Origin: CAYMKL01 sp964390805
GTDB taxonomy: Bacteria > Chloroflexota > Anaerolineae > VGOG01
Assembly (NCBI GenBank): GCA_964390805.1
Contig: CAYMKL010000075.1
Coordinates: 1 to 34,929 of the forward strand
Length of the DNA stretch: 34,929 bases
Direction of reading: 5' to 3'
Positions 23,849-31,132 of this stretch are shown piece after piece. The position numbers and the translations under genes were made by a program. How positions within the stretch are numbered: position 1 is the first letter of the stretch; each line of letters begins with the position of its first letter. A model generated the notes under the pieces. That model worked only from the letters and a program-made list of their open reading frames with translations. It searched no databases and had not been told where the DNA came from.

Positions 23849-24325
23849 TCAATCCCCATCCACCGGAGACTTGCAGTGATGACACTGCTTGGCTCCTCGA
23901 AACAGCTTATGTCCACATTCGGGACATGTATATCGCTTTTCTTCGGCAAGGATCCATTGTTCCGTTCCGTGGGCTCGCCAATACGGGATCGCTCGTAAAA
24001 TGACCTTTTTGCCCACGGGCATTGGAAACTCGTCAATAAAAGGGCAGGGGAAATCGGGACATTGATGACATCCTTGAAATCCCTTCTGTTGAGTACATTC
24101 TCGAATTGAGCACTCCCGGCAAAACACTGATCTTCTTGCTGACAGACATCCATCACACAGCAACTCATCAGGAGTCGCAAGAGCTATCTCCGGGAGACGT
24201 CGTTAATAGATCTTCACCAGGCGTTCCAGAAACGTCCGATCGTTTTCCTGTGTCGCATAATGAATCCTGCATACACCACAATATAATCCACATGGAGCGA
24301 TATGTTCAGGATGGATTTCCATCAT
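23849..24325 (-). pseudogene. DUF3795 zinc-cysteine protein gene with an in-frame TAA
   Basis: The frame starts at ATG ATG (24325/24322) after AAAAGG and encodes the DUF3795 signature HIAPCGLYCGVC, then DRTFLERLVKIY, where TAA at 24205-24203 interrupts it. The same frame continues without gap as RRLPEIALATPDELL and CDGCLSARRSVFCRECSIR, the core of the family, and ends with a second zinc ribbon (CPECG...CHHC). Since both sides are conserved and in frame, this is a single nonsense change. Intact members are cysteine-rich and of unknown function. The downstream part might be re-initiated from TTG at 24163. It lies between the GNAT and pentapeptide genes. Confidence 0.8.
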
Positions 24326-24400
24326 CAGTATCCTTTTCCCGGTTCCGCAGCGGACACGCCCGAGCTTCATTCGGAACGTGCTCAATGCATCTTCCAGCGG

Positions 24401-25363
24401 CTAGAACTTCTTCGTCCAGCGATAGCAGATGGTTTTCTTCTGGAATCCAATCGCCTCATAGAATCGCTGGCCTGAGCCGACCCAGACCTTTTCCGCACCG
24501 AGGGCGGCTGCTCGCCGGATGCCTTCCAGGACCACTTCCCTGCCAAGTCCCAGTCGCCTGAAATCGGGATGCGTGCCCACAGGTTCCAAGATACCCATCC
24601 GATTGTGGCTATCATACCAGACGATGCAGCAAGAGACATACTTGCCATCAGGGCCGACGATAAAGAGATCGAGATCCTTGCGGTAATCCGGCGCCCTTTG
24701 CAGTTCCTCATAAGAGAAAGCGCTGGGCCACTCCGACGGATCGAGGTGGTTGAACGCCCGACCAAAGATCTCGCGCCTCAACTCGATGTTGCTCTCCTGG
24801 GCCATGGATCGAATCACATAGCCTTCTGGCAGTCTTCGTTCCGATAGGTCCCTGATGACAAACTCCGAATCATAACCAAAATCCTCTTCATCCTTCTTAT
24901 AGCCCCGCTGTTGGACCAACGCCTGGAACGGCTCATCATGGTCGTAAATGTAGATGTAGAGGGTGTTGGTTTTCCTATTGATCAAGGTTGCTTCCGCATA
25001 GTCGAGCATCTCATCAAGCAGGAAAGCGTATTGAGGGTGGCGCTGGAAGAAGGCTTCCCCAAACCCTGAGTGCTCAGGATCCGGGTGTTCCATGTTCACC
25101 ACGCCCACGATTTCGTGCTCGTCGTTCTCCCAGACCCCGATGGTATCTTCCCAGAGACAGATGGCCTTCAAGCTGTCTTCAAGATCAGGCTCTTCCTGCC
25201 CATAGGCACCCAGCATAGGCGCAACGAAATACCGGGCATAGTTCCACCGCTCTAAACGCCAGTTGAGAGGTTTCTCAAAAGCCTGGTAGGTCTTGACGAG
25301 GAAATCACGAATTCGTAAGAAGTCCTGTTCTGGTTTGTATCTCCGATGATGGGCAATCATCAT
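24401..25363 (-). CDS. GNAT-family N-acetyltransferase (two-domain)
   Basis: A 320-residue protein with two GNAT-type halves. The second half has the acetyl-CoA-binding stretch GTHPDFRRLGLGREVV followed by AEKVWVGSGQRFYEAIGF, the usual motif A and B region. The first half (ENDEHEIVGVVNMEH, then NTLYIYIYDHDEPFQALVQQRGY) is a degenerate copy. Acceptor substrate unknown. The ATG at 25363 overlaps the stop of the selenoprotein-like gene as ATGA, so its translation depends on ribosomes reaching the end of that gene, and thus on read-through of the UGA there. Confidence 0.9.
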   Translation of the reverse strand: MMIAHHRRYKPEQDFLRIRDFLVKTYQAFEKPLNWRLERWNYARYFVAPMLGAYGQEEPDLEDSLKAICLWEDTIGVWENDEHEIVGVVNMEHPDPEHSGFGEAFFQRHPQYAFLLDEMLDYAEATLINRKTNTLYIYIYDHDEPFQALVQQRGYKKDEEDFGYDSEFVIRDLSERRLPEGYVIRSMAQESNIELRREIFGRAFNHLDPSEWPSAFSYEELQRAPDYRKDLDLFIVGPDGKYVSCCIVWYDSHNRMGILEPVGTHPDFRRLGLGREVVLEGIRRAAALGAEKVWVGSGQRFYEAIGFQKKTICYRWTKKF

Positions 25364-25824
25364 TCGTCCAGCAAGTCAAGGACCACCCGCACCGCGTTGC
25401 TTACGATTCGCGAGCACCTCTCGTGGAGATCCTGGGCATGATACTCTCGTAGCCCCTCCTCGCTGCTCACATCCAGACCGATGAGGTCTCGGCAGCGGCG
25501 TGCTCCGTTGACCTCGGCAAACTTTTGCACGAATTGCGCGGCCTTTGCATGGGCCGCTTCCTTCGCTTCTACCTCTTCCGCGCGGTCTCGCCCGTGCACG
25601 AGACCCACGAGCAATACTCCGCTGGTCAGTGCACCGCACACTTCTCCTTGCCTTCCGAATCCTCCCCCCAGGCCAGTGGCAATGCGGGGTATGCATTCGC
25701 AATCCCAATTGATTTGCTTGCAGACTGCAAGCAGCACGGACTCCGCTCAGTTGTAGTTCCCCGCGAAGTACTCAAGTGCCCTCTCTACAGTCTCATCGGC
25801 GCCATATTCGCTCAGAATAGACAC
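25360..25824 (-). CDS. C-GCAxxG-C-C family redox protein, probable selenoprotein with UGA at codon 26
   Basis: A 154-codon frame opens with GTG at 25824, five bases after AAAGGAG. Codon 26 (25749-25747) is TGA in the context NYN-U-AESV, exactly where the family's first invariant Cys (N-C-A-E/Q-S-V) stands. The other three are present: C63 in the CGALTSG motif, C111 (RRC) and C137 (ERC). Twenty-one bases after the TGA comes the loop of a perfect hairpin (25733-25715). This family is known to include selenocysteine versions, and a redox role is presumed. Without read-through only a 25-residue peptide is made. The gene overlaps the GNAT gene by ATGA. Alternative: a simple nonsense mutation. Confidence 0.8.
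25715..25733 (-). promoter_or_regulatory. SECIS-like hairpin after the in-frame UGA
   Basis: TGCTTGCA and TGCAAGCA form a perfect 8-bp stem with loop GTC on the coding strand. The loop starts 22 bases past the UGA, inside the range usual for bacterial SECIS elements, and begins with GU as SelB recognition prefers. Flanking UCC and GGGA may extend the lower stem. Confidence 0.65.
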
Positions 25825-25857
25825 GTTTGCTCCTTTCCGTCCGGATTCTCGGCCCTT

Positions 25858-25938
25858 CTAGCAGAATTCCGATTCACCAAAGAGATCGAAATCTGTCACC
25901 AAACACGCGACATTCTCATTGTCGTCGTAGTGGCCCAT
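25858..25938 (-). CDS. Short ORF of 26 residues upstream of the selenoprotein gene
   Basis: ATG at 25938 follows GGGAG by seven bases; the frame encodes an acidic peptide starting MGHYDDNENV and ending ESEFC, and stops with TAG. It lies 24 bases after the M20 gene and 33 before the GTG of the selenoprotein-like gene. It could be a small protein or a leader peptide. I do not recognise it. Confidence 0.35.
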   Translation of the reverse strand: MGHYDDNENVACLVTDFDLFGESEFC

Positions 25939-25962
25939 CGGAGGCTCCCTCAGTGTCTTCGC

Positions 25963-27420
25963 CTAGTCGTCTGGTTCATGGCGTGGCGGCTTTACATCCT
26001 CGGGTATCGGGGAAACATAGGGCTTGCCTGCGGTTTTCTGCTCGAACTCCTGGCGGATTTTGACAAGGTGATTGGGGGTCGAGTAAAGCTCAACAGCGGT
26101 TACGGCCATAATCTTCGCAGCGTGTATCATGCCTTTGTGCCCAATAGACATCCCAGACGCAGCGACGTTTGCCCAACTGTGCCCAGGGCAGCCCGATGGG
26201 AAGCAAGTGGTTCTCAACATACTCACCGGGACGATTTGGCTCAGGTCGCCAACATCCGTCGAGCCAGTTGCGATGGTGGCTTCATCAAGCGCGGGGAAAT
26301 TCCTCCCCCACAGAGGCTGATCGCGGTACTCATCAAGAAGGGCAACGATCTCAGGCGGCGGTTTGTAGTATTCAATTGCATCATCAACGTAGTCGGAGTT
26401 TGTGCCTGGGAAAGCATCATTGATCGTCTGAGCGAAGTCAATTTCATCCTGCGTGAATGTGAGCGGGCCGATCAACTGCATGGCCTGATACTGCAGATCG
26501 GCCAGGTAATGGTTGCTGAGCAACGCCGAACATCCCTCTTCAAATCGCACCTCAACGGTTGTTTCAGTCATCATGGCTGCGCCTTCGGCCACCTTGCGGA
26601 CGCGTTCCACCACCTCAGCGAGATAGTCGCGCTTGGCAGCCCTGATGAAATAATACACTTCTGCCTCTTCGGGGACGATATTGGGGGCTTTTCCTCCCTC
26701 TGTGATGATGTAATGCATGCGCACGTCATCTTTGACATGCTCCCTTAGATAATTGACCCCGACGTTCATCAGTTCAACCGCATCCAGGGCTGAGCGCCCT
26801 TCATGAGGGGCACCTCCTGCATGAGCAGACCGCCCGAAGAATCGGTAGTATATTGCGTTCACCCCCACCGCTCCCCCTTTGGACACCCCGTTGCTACTGT
26901 CAGGATGAAAGTTCAAGGCCGCGTCCAGGTCATCAAACGCGCCCGACCGGGCCATAAAAACCTTCCCGCTGCCTTTCTCCTCAGCCGGACAGCCGTAGTA
27001 GCGAACCGTTCCAGATTTGCCGTTGGATTGCAGCCATTTTTGCACGGCAACAGCCGATGCTACGGTACCAGTGCCTAGCAGATTATGGCCGCACCCATGT
27101 CCTGGCGCACCATTCTCAATGGCTTCCTTTGTGGGTTGATTCTTTTGGGACAGCCCCGGTAGCGCATCATACTCACCAATGAAACCAAGGATAGGCTTCC
27201 CCTCTCCCCATTCCGCCACAAAAGCAGTATTGAGGCCCCCAACATTCCAGGTGATTGAAAAACCTTCATCCTCTAGAATATTGGCTTGCAGGCGAGAGGC
27301 TGTGAATTCTCTCCACGCCAATTCGGGGTTACGCCATATCTGATCGGCCATTTCGATGAATCGGGACTGGTTTTGATCCAGCCAGTTGATCACCACCTGA
27401 CTAGAATCGTTCGTCTTCAT
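25963..27420 (-). CDS. M20-family amidohydrolase (AbgB-like)
   Basis: A 485-residue zinc-dependent amidohydrolase of the M20D type, closest in pattern to subunit B of p-aminobenzoyl-glutamate hydrolase. Metal and catalytic residues are in GHGCGHNL (about 107-114), PAEEKGSG, NFHPDS, and the C-terminal PGHSWANVA. The dimerisation domain has GRSAHAGGAPHEGRSAL. It should hydrolyse an amide bond in a small N-acyl amino acid or folate breakdown product in the cytoplasm. ATG at 27420 is preferred to GTG at 27426 because AGGAGG stands seven bases before it. It overlaps the M28 gene by 20 bases. Confidence 0.92.
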   Translation of the reverse strand: MKTNDSSQVVINWLDQNQSRFIEMADQIWRNPELAWREFTASRLQANILEDEGFSITWNVGGLNTAFVAEWGEGKPILGFIGEYDALPGLSQKNQPTKEAIENGAPGHGCGHNLLGTGTVASAVAVQKWLQSNGKSGTVRYYGCPAEEKGSGKVFMARSGAFDDLDAALNFHPDSSNGVSKGGAVGVNAIYYRFFGRSAHAGGAPHEGRSALDAVELMNVGVNYLREHVKDDVRMHYIITEGGKAPNIVPEEAEVYYFIRAAKRDYLAEVVERVRKVAEGAAMMTETTVEVRFEEGCSALLSNHYLADLQYQAMQLIGPLTFTQDEIDFAQTINDAFPGTNSDYVDDAIEYYKPPPEIVALLDEYRDQPLWGRNFPALDEATIATGSTDVGDLSQIVPVSMLRTTCFPSGCPGHSWANVAASGMSIGHKGMIHAAKIMAVTAVELYSTPNHLVKIRQEFEQKTAGKPYVSPIPEDVKPPRHEPDD

Positions 27421-28462
27421 TCCCACACCTCCTTGATTTTTTGATTACGGAGAAGAGTGCATTGCTTTCAAGGTAGCAGTGTTTATGGGTCCATTTTATA
27501 TTATAAGCATCCCTAGCCATTCGCCCATCGCGACTCGTGGGCTCCGAGACCCCTCCCGCGACATCCACCACAAGGTTTCCTACCGCACGACAAACTTCCG
27601 CTGCAAACGGTAGATTCAATGTCTCCAATGTATCGCTTGTCTGGTGATAGTTTGGATTGCGGAAGTTCGCTGTGTCAGTGACCATGATGGCTTTGTAGTC
27701 CTGATCCCAGAATGGCGCGTGGTCTGAGCGCCTGGTATCTGGGAGTGCTTCGCCCTTGCCAGGTACAACCAGCGGTACGCAAGGCAGTGGGATCTGATAG
27801 CGCTCAACTGCTTGGATGAAGAGCCTCACCAGCTCGGCTGAGTCGTCGTTGCCTACCAGGGCGATGAAGTCGCCAAACTCGGGGAGCTTGATTGGCAGCC
27901 CGTTAGGTGCCGTCTGGGGGATTGATTCCCCAGCGTAGGCGATAGACTCCAAGACAACGACACCCTCTATTCTCCAACCATTCTCTCTCGCATGTTCAGC
28001 CAGTGCTGCGCTCCCTCGTAGAGCTCGTGATTCTGGATCGTCGTCTCGCTCTCGTTCTTCCAGATTGACAGCGATGAGCTGGACTGTGCGATCAAACCGC
28101 AGTGGTTGCAGAACCGTGGCGAGCTCCAGTAGCACAGCCACACCACTCGCATTATCATCAGCTCCTGGACTGATGGAGACCGTGTCATAGTGAGCCACAA
28201 CCATCACTCGTTCTTCAGGATACCGTGTACCTGAGCGAGCTGCAATGATGTTTCGGAACTCGCGGCTACCTTGGGTGAAGCAGTGTTCGCTGACCTCATA
28301 TCCCAAGGGTTGCAGCCATGCGAGAATGTAATCAGCAGCTCGCTCCAGTGCTTCGAGATCTACCAGAGGATGCCGAATCCCTTCAAGTGCACGAATATGG
28401 TCACGAATCCGGTCAACAGAGACATTTTCGAGAGCACTGCTTTTCAGGGATGCATCCATCAT
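27401..28462 (-). CDS. M28-family zinc aminopeptidase
   Basis: A 353-residue metallopeptidase. The zinc ligands of the family are seen in order: AHYDTVS (about 90-96), PGADDNASG, NLEERE, and NYHQTSDT near residue 273, with SDHAPFWD before it. There is no signal peptide, so it is probably cytoplasmic and may finish peptide breakdown with the overlapping M20 amidohydrolase. Two ATGs follow AGGAGG; either may be used. The last 25 residues (SNALFSVIKKSRRCGNEDERF) overlap the next gene. Its upstream region contains a MITE-like insertion, which may have changed its promoter. Confidence 0.92.
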   Translation of the reverse strand: MMDASLKSSALENVSVDRIRDHIRALEGIRHPLVDLEALERAADYILAWLQPLGYEVSEHCFTQGSREFRNIIAARSGTRYPEERVMVVAHYDTVSISPGADDNASGVAVLLELATVLQPLRFDRTVQLIAVNLEERERDDDPESRALRGSAALAEHARENGWRIEGVVVLESIAYAGESIPQTAPNGLPIKLPEFGDFIALVGNDDSAELVRLFIQAVERYQIPLPCVPLVVPGKGEALPDTRRSDHAPFWDQDYKAIMVTDTANFRNPNYHQTSDTLETLNLPFAAEVCRAVGNLVVDVAGGVSEPTSRDGRMARDAYNIKWTHKHCYLESNALFSVIKKSRRCGNEDERF

Positions 28463-28476
28463 GGTCCTCCTGGCTT

Positions 28477-28642
28477 ATTCGCGTACCATAAGTGTCAACT
28501 TTAGGATAGCGAGCCAGACCTCGGAGGTTTTCAGACGCGATTTCGCCAGCAAACCGACCAGATAATCAGGGTGACTTTGTTAGCAGAGGCGCTGCTGGAA
28601 ACCTCCGAGGTCTTAAGTTGACACTAATGATTCGCGTACCAT
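28477..28642. mobile_element. MITE-like insertion with 13-base flanking direct repeats
   Basis: Direct repeats ATTCGCGTACCAT at 28477-28489 and 28630-28642 flank 140 bases whose ends are inverted: AGTGTCAACTT (28491-28501) against AAGTTGACACT (28615-28625), and further in AGACCTCGGAGGTTT (28516-28530) against AAACCTCCGAGGTCT (28599-28613). There is no ORF. This is the structure of a non-autonomous transposable element with a target duplication. It sits between the Nudix and M28 genes, 15 bases upstream of the M28 start. Confidence 0.8.
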
Positions 28643-28698
28643 CACCGCGGCCAGCTCGTTGTTAGGCCGCTCTGCCTGACTTGGAAAACTCGTGTGCC

Positions 28699-29151
28699 CT
28701 ATTGGTCCAAGCTGTAGCCTAGCGCCGCTCGTATCCGTTGCAGCAATGGGTATGTGAATGGATCAGTAACGACCTTTTCATCCCACGTCGCTTCGTCACG
28801 CAAGTCGAACCACCCAACCTCTGTGATCGCATAGGCCTCCGCTGCCTCAGGCTCTGGTTCGTAGCCGGGATACGCCTCGCCTCCCATTGGTATGCACAGA
28901 TAGGTCCTTAGTCGCTGGTAGGCACCACCAGGATGCTCTGGCTCATCCAGCAGCAACTGCTTAACCGTCACATTGAGGTGGGTTTCCTCCTTCACCTCTC
29001 GTATGACACACTCTTCCTCGGTTTCGCCATTTTCTCGTCCACCGCCAGGGATCACCCAGTAGTCATGCCCGCTTGCGTATTCGTGATGCTTGATCAGCAG
29101 CACGTGATCATTGCGGATGATAGCGCCTTGATAACGAGTGGTACGGCTCAT
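28699..29151 (-). CDS. Nudix hydrolase
   Basis: A 150-residue pyrophosphatase with a Nudix box starting at GGGRENGETEEE (about 38-49) and ending REVKEETHL, where the usual final Gly is His. Preceding VLLIKHHEYASGHDYWVIPGG is typical of the family. The substrate is a nucleoside diphosphate linked to another moiety. ATG at 29151 with AAGGAG ten bases upstream. It follows the DUF4037 gene by 48 bases. Confidence 0.92.
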   Translation of the reverse strand: MSRTTRYQGAIIRNDHVLLIKHHEYASGHDYWVIPGGGRENGETEEECVIREVKEETHLNVTVKQLLLDEPEHPGGAYQRLRTYLCIPMGGEAYPGYEPEPEAAEAYAITEVGWFDLRDEATWDEKVVTDPFTYPLLQRIRAALGYSLDQ

Positions 29152-29199
29152 GGATGAGAACTCCTTTTCAAAGCTGAAGTCATGCCCCTACCTACCTAA

Positions 29200-30276
29200 T
29201 CAATACGCTGCCCTCAACCGATCCAGATACCTCAGCGCATCCGTGGAGTCAACGAACTGATCAATCGAGCCCAGATGCTCCGGCAATGCGAGCACTTCTT
29301 CGCTCTTGATCGCCGCTCGAATAGCATCAACGAATCTATCAGCGTGAATGACCAAGAAAGGGCGGCTATGAAACTGGGACACCTTTGTCGTCAGGGGATC
29401 AGTGATACCTAGAGTGTTGTGCATCTCCGCCACCAACTGGTATGCGGTCGTCAGGTGTGTCTGCCGCTCCTCCCACGAGTTCGCCTCCAGCGCGCGCATG
29501 AATATGGGCACAAGATCGCTGGCGCAATCGAGCTGTGCAAACGCACTCCCCAACCACTTGATGAATGGCGCGTACCTGCGCTCCATCAAAAAGCAAAGGC
29601 GCATCAGATCACGGACCAATCGTGCCGCTATCAGACGTGAACCCAAATCGTCACCAACCTGACCGCAACGCCCCATGAACGCTTCCTCTTGGGCAATGCG
29701 TCGCCACTGAGCCGCCAGCAAGTACAACCACACATCGTCTGGGTAGTAACGCAGTCTTGCCCGAATCGGCTCTAATTGACCCAAGCCATCGTGAAACACA
29801 CGGCCTGAAGTGAGCATCAGCAAGCGATATTCTGGAACGCTTACCCAGTCTACTGCCCGTATGTCACCAGTGGGATCGAAGTTCAGGACATACTTGAAGA
29901 AGCGTTGCACAGTGAGGAACTTCACTCCATGATTGATGGGACCGCTGTCGGTTGCAGTCATCACAGTGGTGCCATCCTCGTGTTGTCCAAAGTTTGTGGG
30001 ATAGCCATGGATTTCGCCGGGAAGCTCTTGGCGCAGCACCTGATCAATCTCGTTGCGGTAGGTTTCGTGGTCAGCCTCTGCAAGAAACAACATCAGCCTG
30101 GGTCCCCAATCGTGATCCATGGACTGAGGCGTGTCGAAACCCAGCACCTCGGACCCCAACCCTAGCAAGGCGGCTGAGTAGATGAGTTCGGGGAAGCGTT
30201 TCGCCAAGATTGGTTTGACCGCTTCCTTGTAGAACAGCTCGCTGAGTTCTAATCCCTTGATGAATGTGCGATTCAA
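29200..30276 (-). CDS. DUF4037 (nucleotidyltransferase-like) protein
   Basis: A 358-residue protein. The block LLGLGSEVLGFDTPQSMDHDWGPR (about 37-60) is the hallmark of DUF4037, a group with a polymerase-beta-like nucleotidyltransferase fold in which the Gly-Ser and Asp-x-Asp positions form the active site. The C-terminal 200 residues are helical. Function is not established. The start is TTG at 30276 after AAGGAAG. The gene follows the integron-like segment 30284-30425 and shows no strong compositional shift. Confidence 0.85.
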   Translation of the reverse strand: MNRTFIKGLELSELFYKEAVKPILAKRFPELIYSAALLGLGSEVLGFDTPQSMDHDWGPRLMLFLAEADHETYRNEIDQVLRQELPGEIHGYPTNFGQHEDGTTVMTATDSGPINHGVKFLTVQRFFKYVLNFDPTGDIRAVDWVSVPEYRLLMLTSGRVFHDGLGQLEPIRARLRYYPDDVWLYLLAAQWRRIAQEEAFMGRCGQVGDDLGSRLIAARLVRDLMRLCFLMERRYAPFIKWLGSAFAQLDCASDLVPIFMRALEANSWEERQTHLTTAYQLVAEMHNTLGITDPLTTKVSQFHSRPFLVIHADRFVDAIRAAIKSEEVLALPEHLGSIDQFVDSTDALRYLDRLRAAY

Positions 30277-30283
30277 GATGCTT

Positions 30284-30484
30284 CCTTATGGCCGCATGGC
30301 GACGCGGAGCTATGCGGCCGCCGGGCCTTTCACTGCGCTTTCCTTAGCCGAAGCACGACAACTCCAATCGTGCCCCGAGACAACGCGCCGCGTAGCGGCG
30401 TCGGCTGCATGCCGTGTTAGGGCGCGATGTTCTGAACTGTGACTGGGTTGCAGTGGGACACCAAACCTTTCTATAGCATACAGA
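30284..30484. other. Noncoding segment with attC-like boundary and hairpins
   Basis: Downstream of the unknown ORF, the minus strand reads GCGCCCTAAC (30425-30416), then ACGGCATGCAGCC and the GC hairpin CGCCGC-TAC-GCGGCG (30400-30386), very like the opening half of an integron attC site. Further on, GGCCGCAT and ATGCGGCC (about 30315-30322 and 30291-30298) form another hairpin, and GCGGCCGC at 30314-30321 is the canonical NotI sequence. A clean closing GTTRRRY box is not seen. Confidence 0.5.
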
Positions 30485-30982
30485 TTAGCTTTGTACACGC
30501 CACTTCGGCAGCGGTTTGCGCCAGACTTCACCCACCAAATACTCACCAAATCGCTCGAAAATCATAAGAACAACCAGTACCTGTTCAAAGTCCCATTCTG
30601 CTAGCGGCAATCCATGTTCGTAGTCCTCATAGTCTGCTGTTGGCTTGCCGAGCCGCTGCACTAATGCGTCTTTGATGCGCACGTAGCTCTCCCTCGCATT
30701 CTCTTCGCTTGGTGAGTGAACGTGGTAGTTCACCAACCGCAGACCTTGCGCAGTGGTTTGGGTATTCGAGCGAGTTTCGGAATCATGGTAGAACTTAGCG
30801 CTTATCGTACATTCCAAACCATCCAGCCACCGTCGCTTTCTCCAGTGCAGCACAGCGCGATCAGACTCTATGCGGACCTCAGGAGATCCAATCTTTTTCA
30901 GGTGATCGAGTTGGGTATTCCAGGGAAGCAGAGTGCCTGTATCTTCCAAGAAAATACCATCTTCCAATTGGTGAGGTAGCAT
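30485..30982 (-). CDS. Hypothetical protein in a cassette-like unit
   Basis: I do not recognise this 165-residue soluble protein. It is Trp- and Glu-rich, with HWRKRRWLDGLECTISAKFY near residue 48, HVHSPSEENARESY near 90, and an ending EVWRKPLPKWRVQS. There are no membrane segments or catalytic signatures I can name. ATG at 30982 is chosen since GAGGAG lies six bases before it; the ATG at 30988 is too close. It is enclosed by inverted GTTAGGGCGC (31006-30997 on its strand) and GCGCCCTAAC (30425-30416), the arrangement of an integron gene cassette. Confidence 0.6.
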   Translation of the reverse strand: MLPHQLEDGIFLEDTGTLLPWNTQLDHLKKIGSPEVRIESDRAVLHWRKRRWLDGLECTISAKFYHDSETRSNTQTTAQGLRLVNYHVHSPSEENARESYVRIKDALVQRLGKPTADYEDYEHGLPLAEWDFEQVLVVLMIFERFGEYLVGEVWRKPLPKWRVQS

Positions 30983-31023
30983 TTTCATCTCCTCGGGCGC
31001 CCTAACTCGCTATTATGCGGACA

Positions 31024-31060
31024 GTCGAAGATCTGCGGGCTCTTGCTGCCCCAGGTCACG
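31024..31060 (-). pseudogene. Duplicated fragment of the nitrilase gene 3' region
   Basis: These 37 bases match 32097-32133, inside the nitrilase gene, at 36 positions and in the same orientation. They encode VTWGSKSPQIFD in one minus frame. Nothing else of the nitrilase is recognisable around them. The two copies therefore flank the SDR gene and the end of the nitrilase as a direct repeat about 1.07 kb apart. Confidence 0.75.
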
Positions 31061-31132
31061 CAATGCTTTCTGCCGGTCCGGTACGAAAGCCGGGGCACGC
31101 TCATTGTCAAAATCGGCTGCATCCCCGGTCCG

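Noticed and set aside
14269..24325. Stop-codon reassignment as an explanation of the in-frame TAG and TAA
   Set aside because: Other genes end normally with TAG (VOC, M20) and TAA (penicillin acylase), so both codons act as stops here.
25525..26748. 407-codon plus-strand ORF opposite the selenoprotein and M20 genes
   Set aside because: The minus strand carries conserved families throughout; the plus product shows no domain.
30314..30321. Single canonical NotI sequence as evidence of the restriction specificity
   Set aside because: One site in 35 kb says nothing about specificity or avoidance, and the enzyme's target is unknown.
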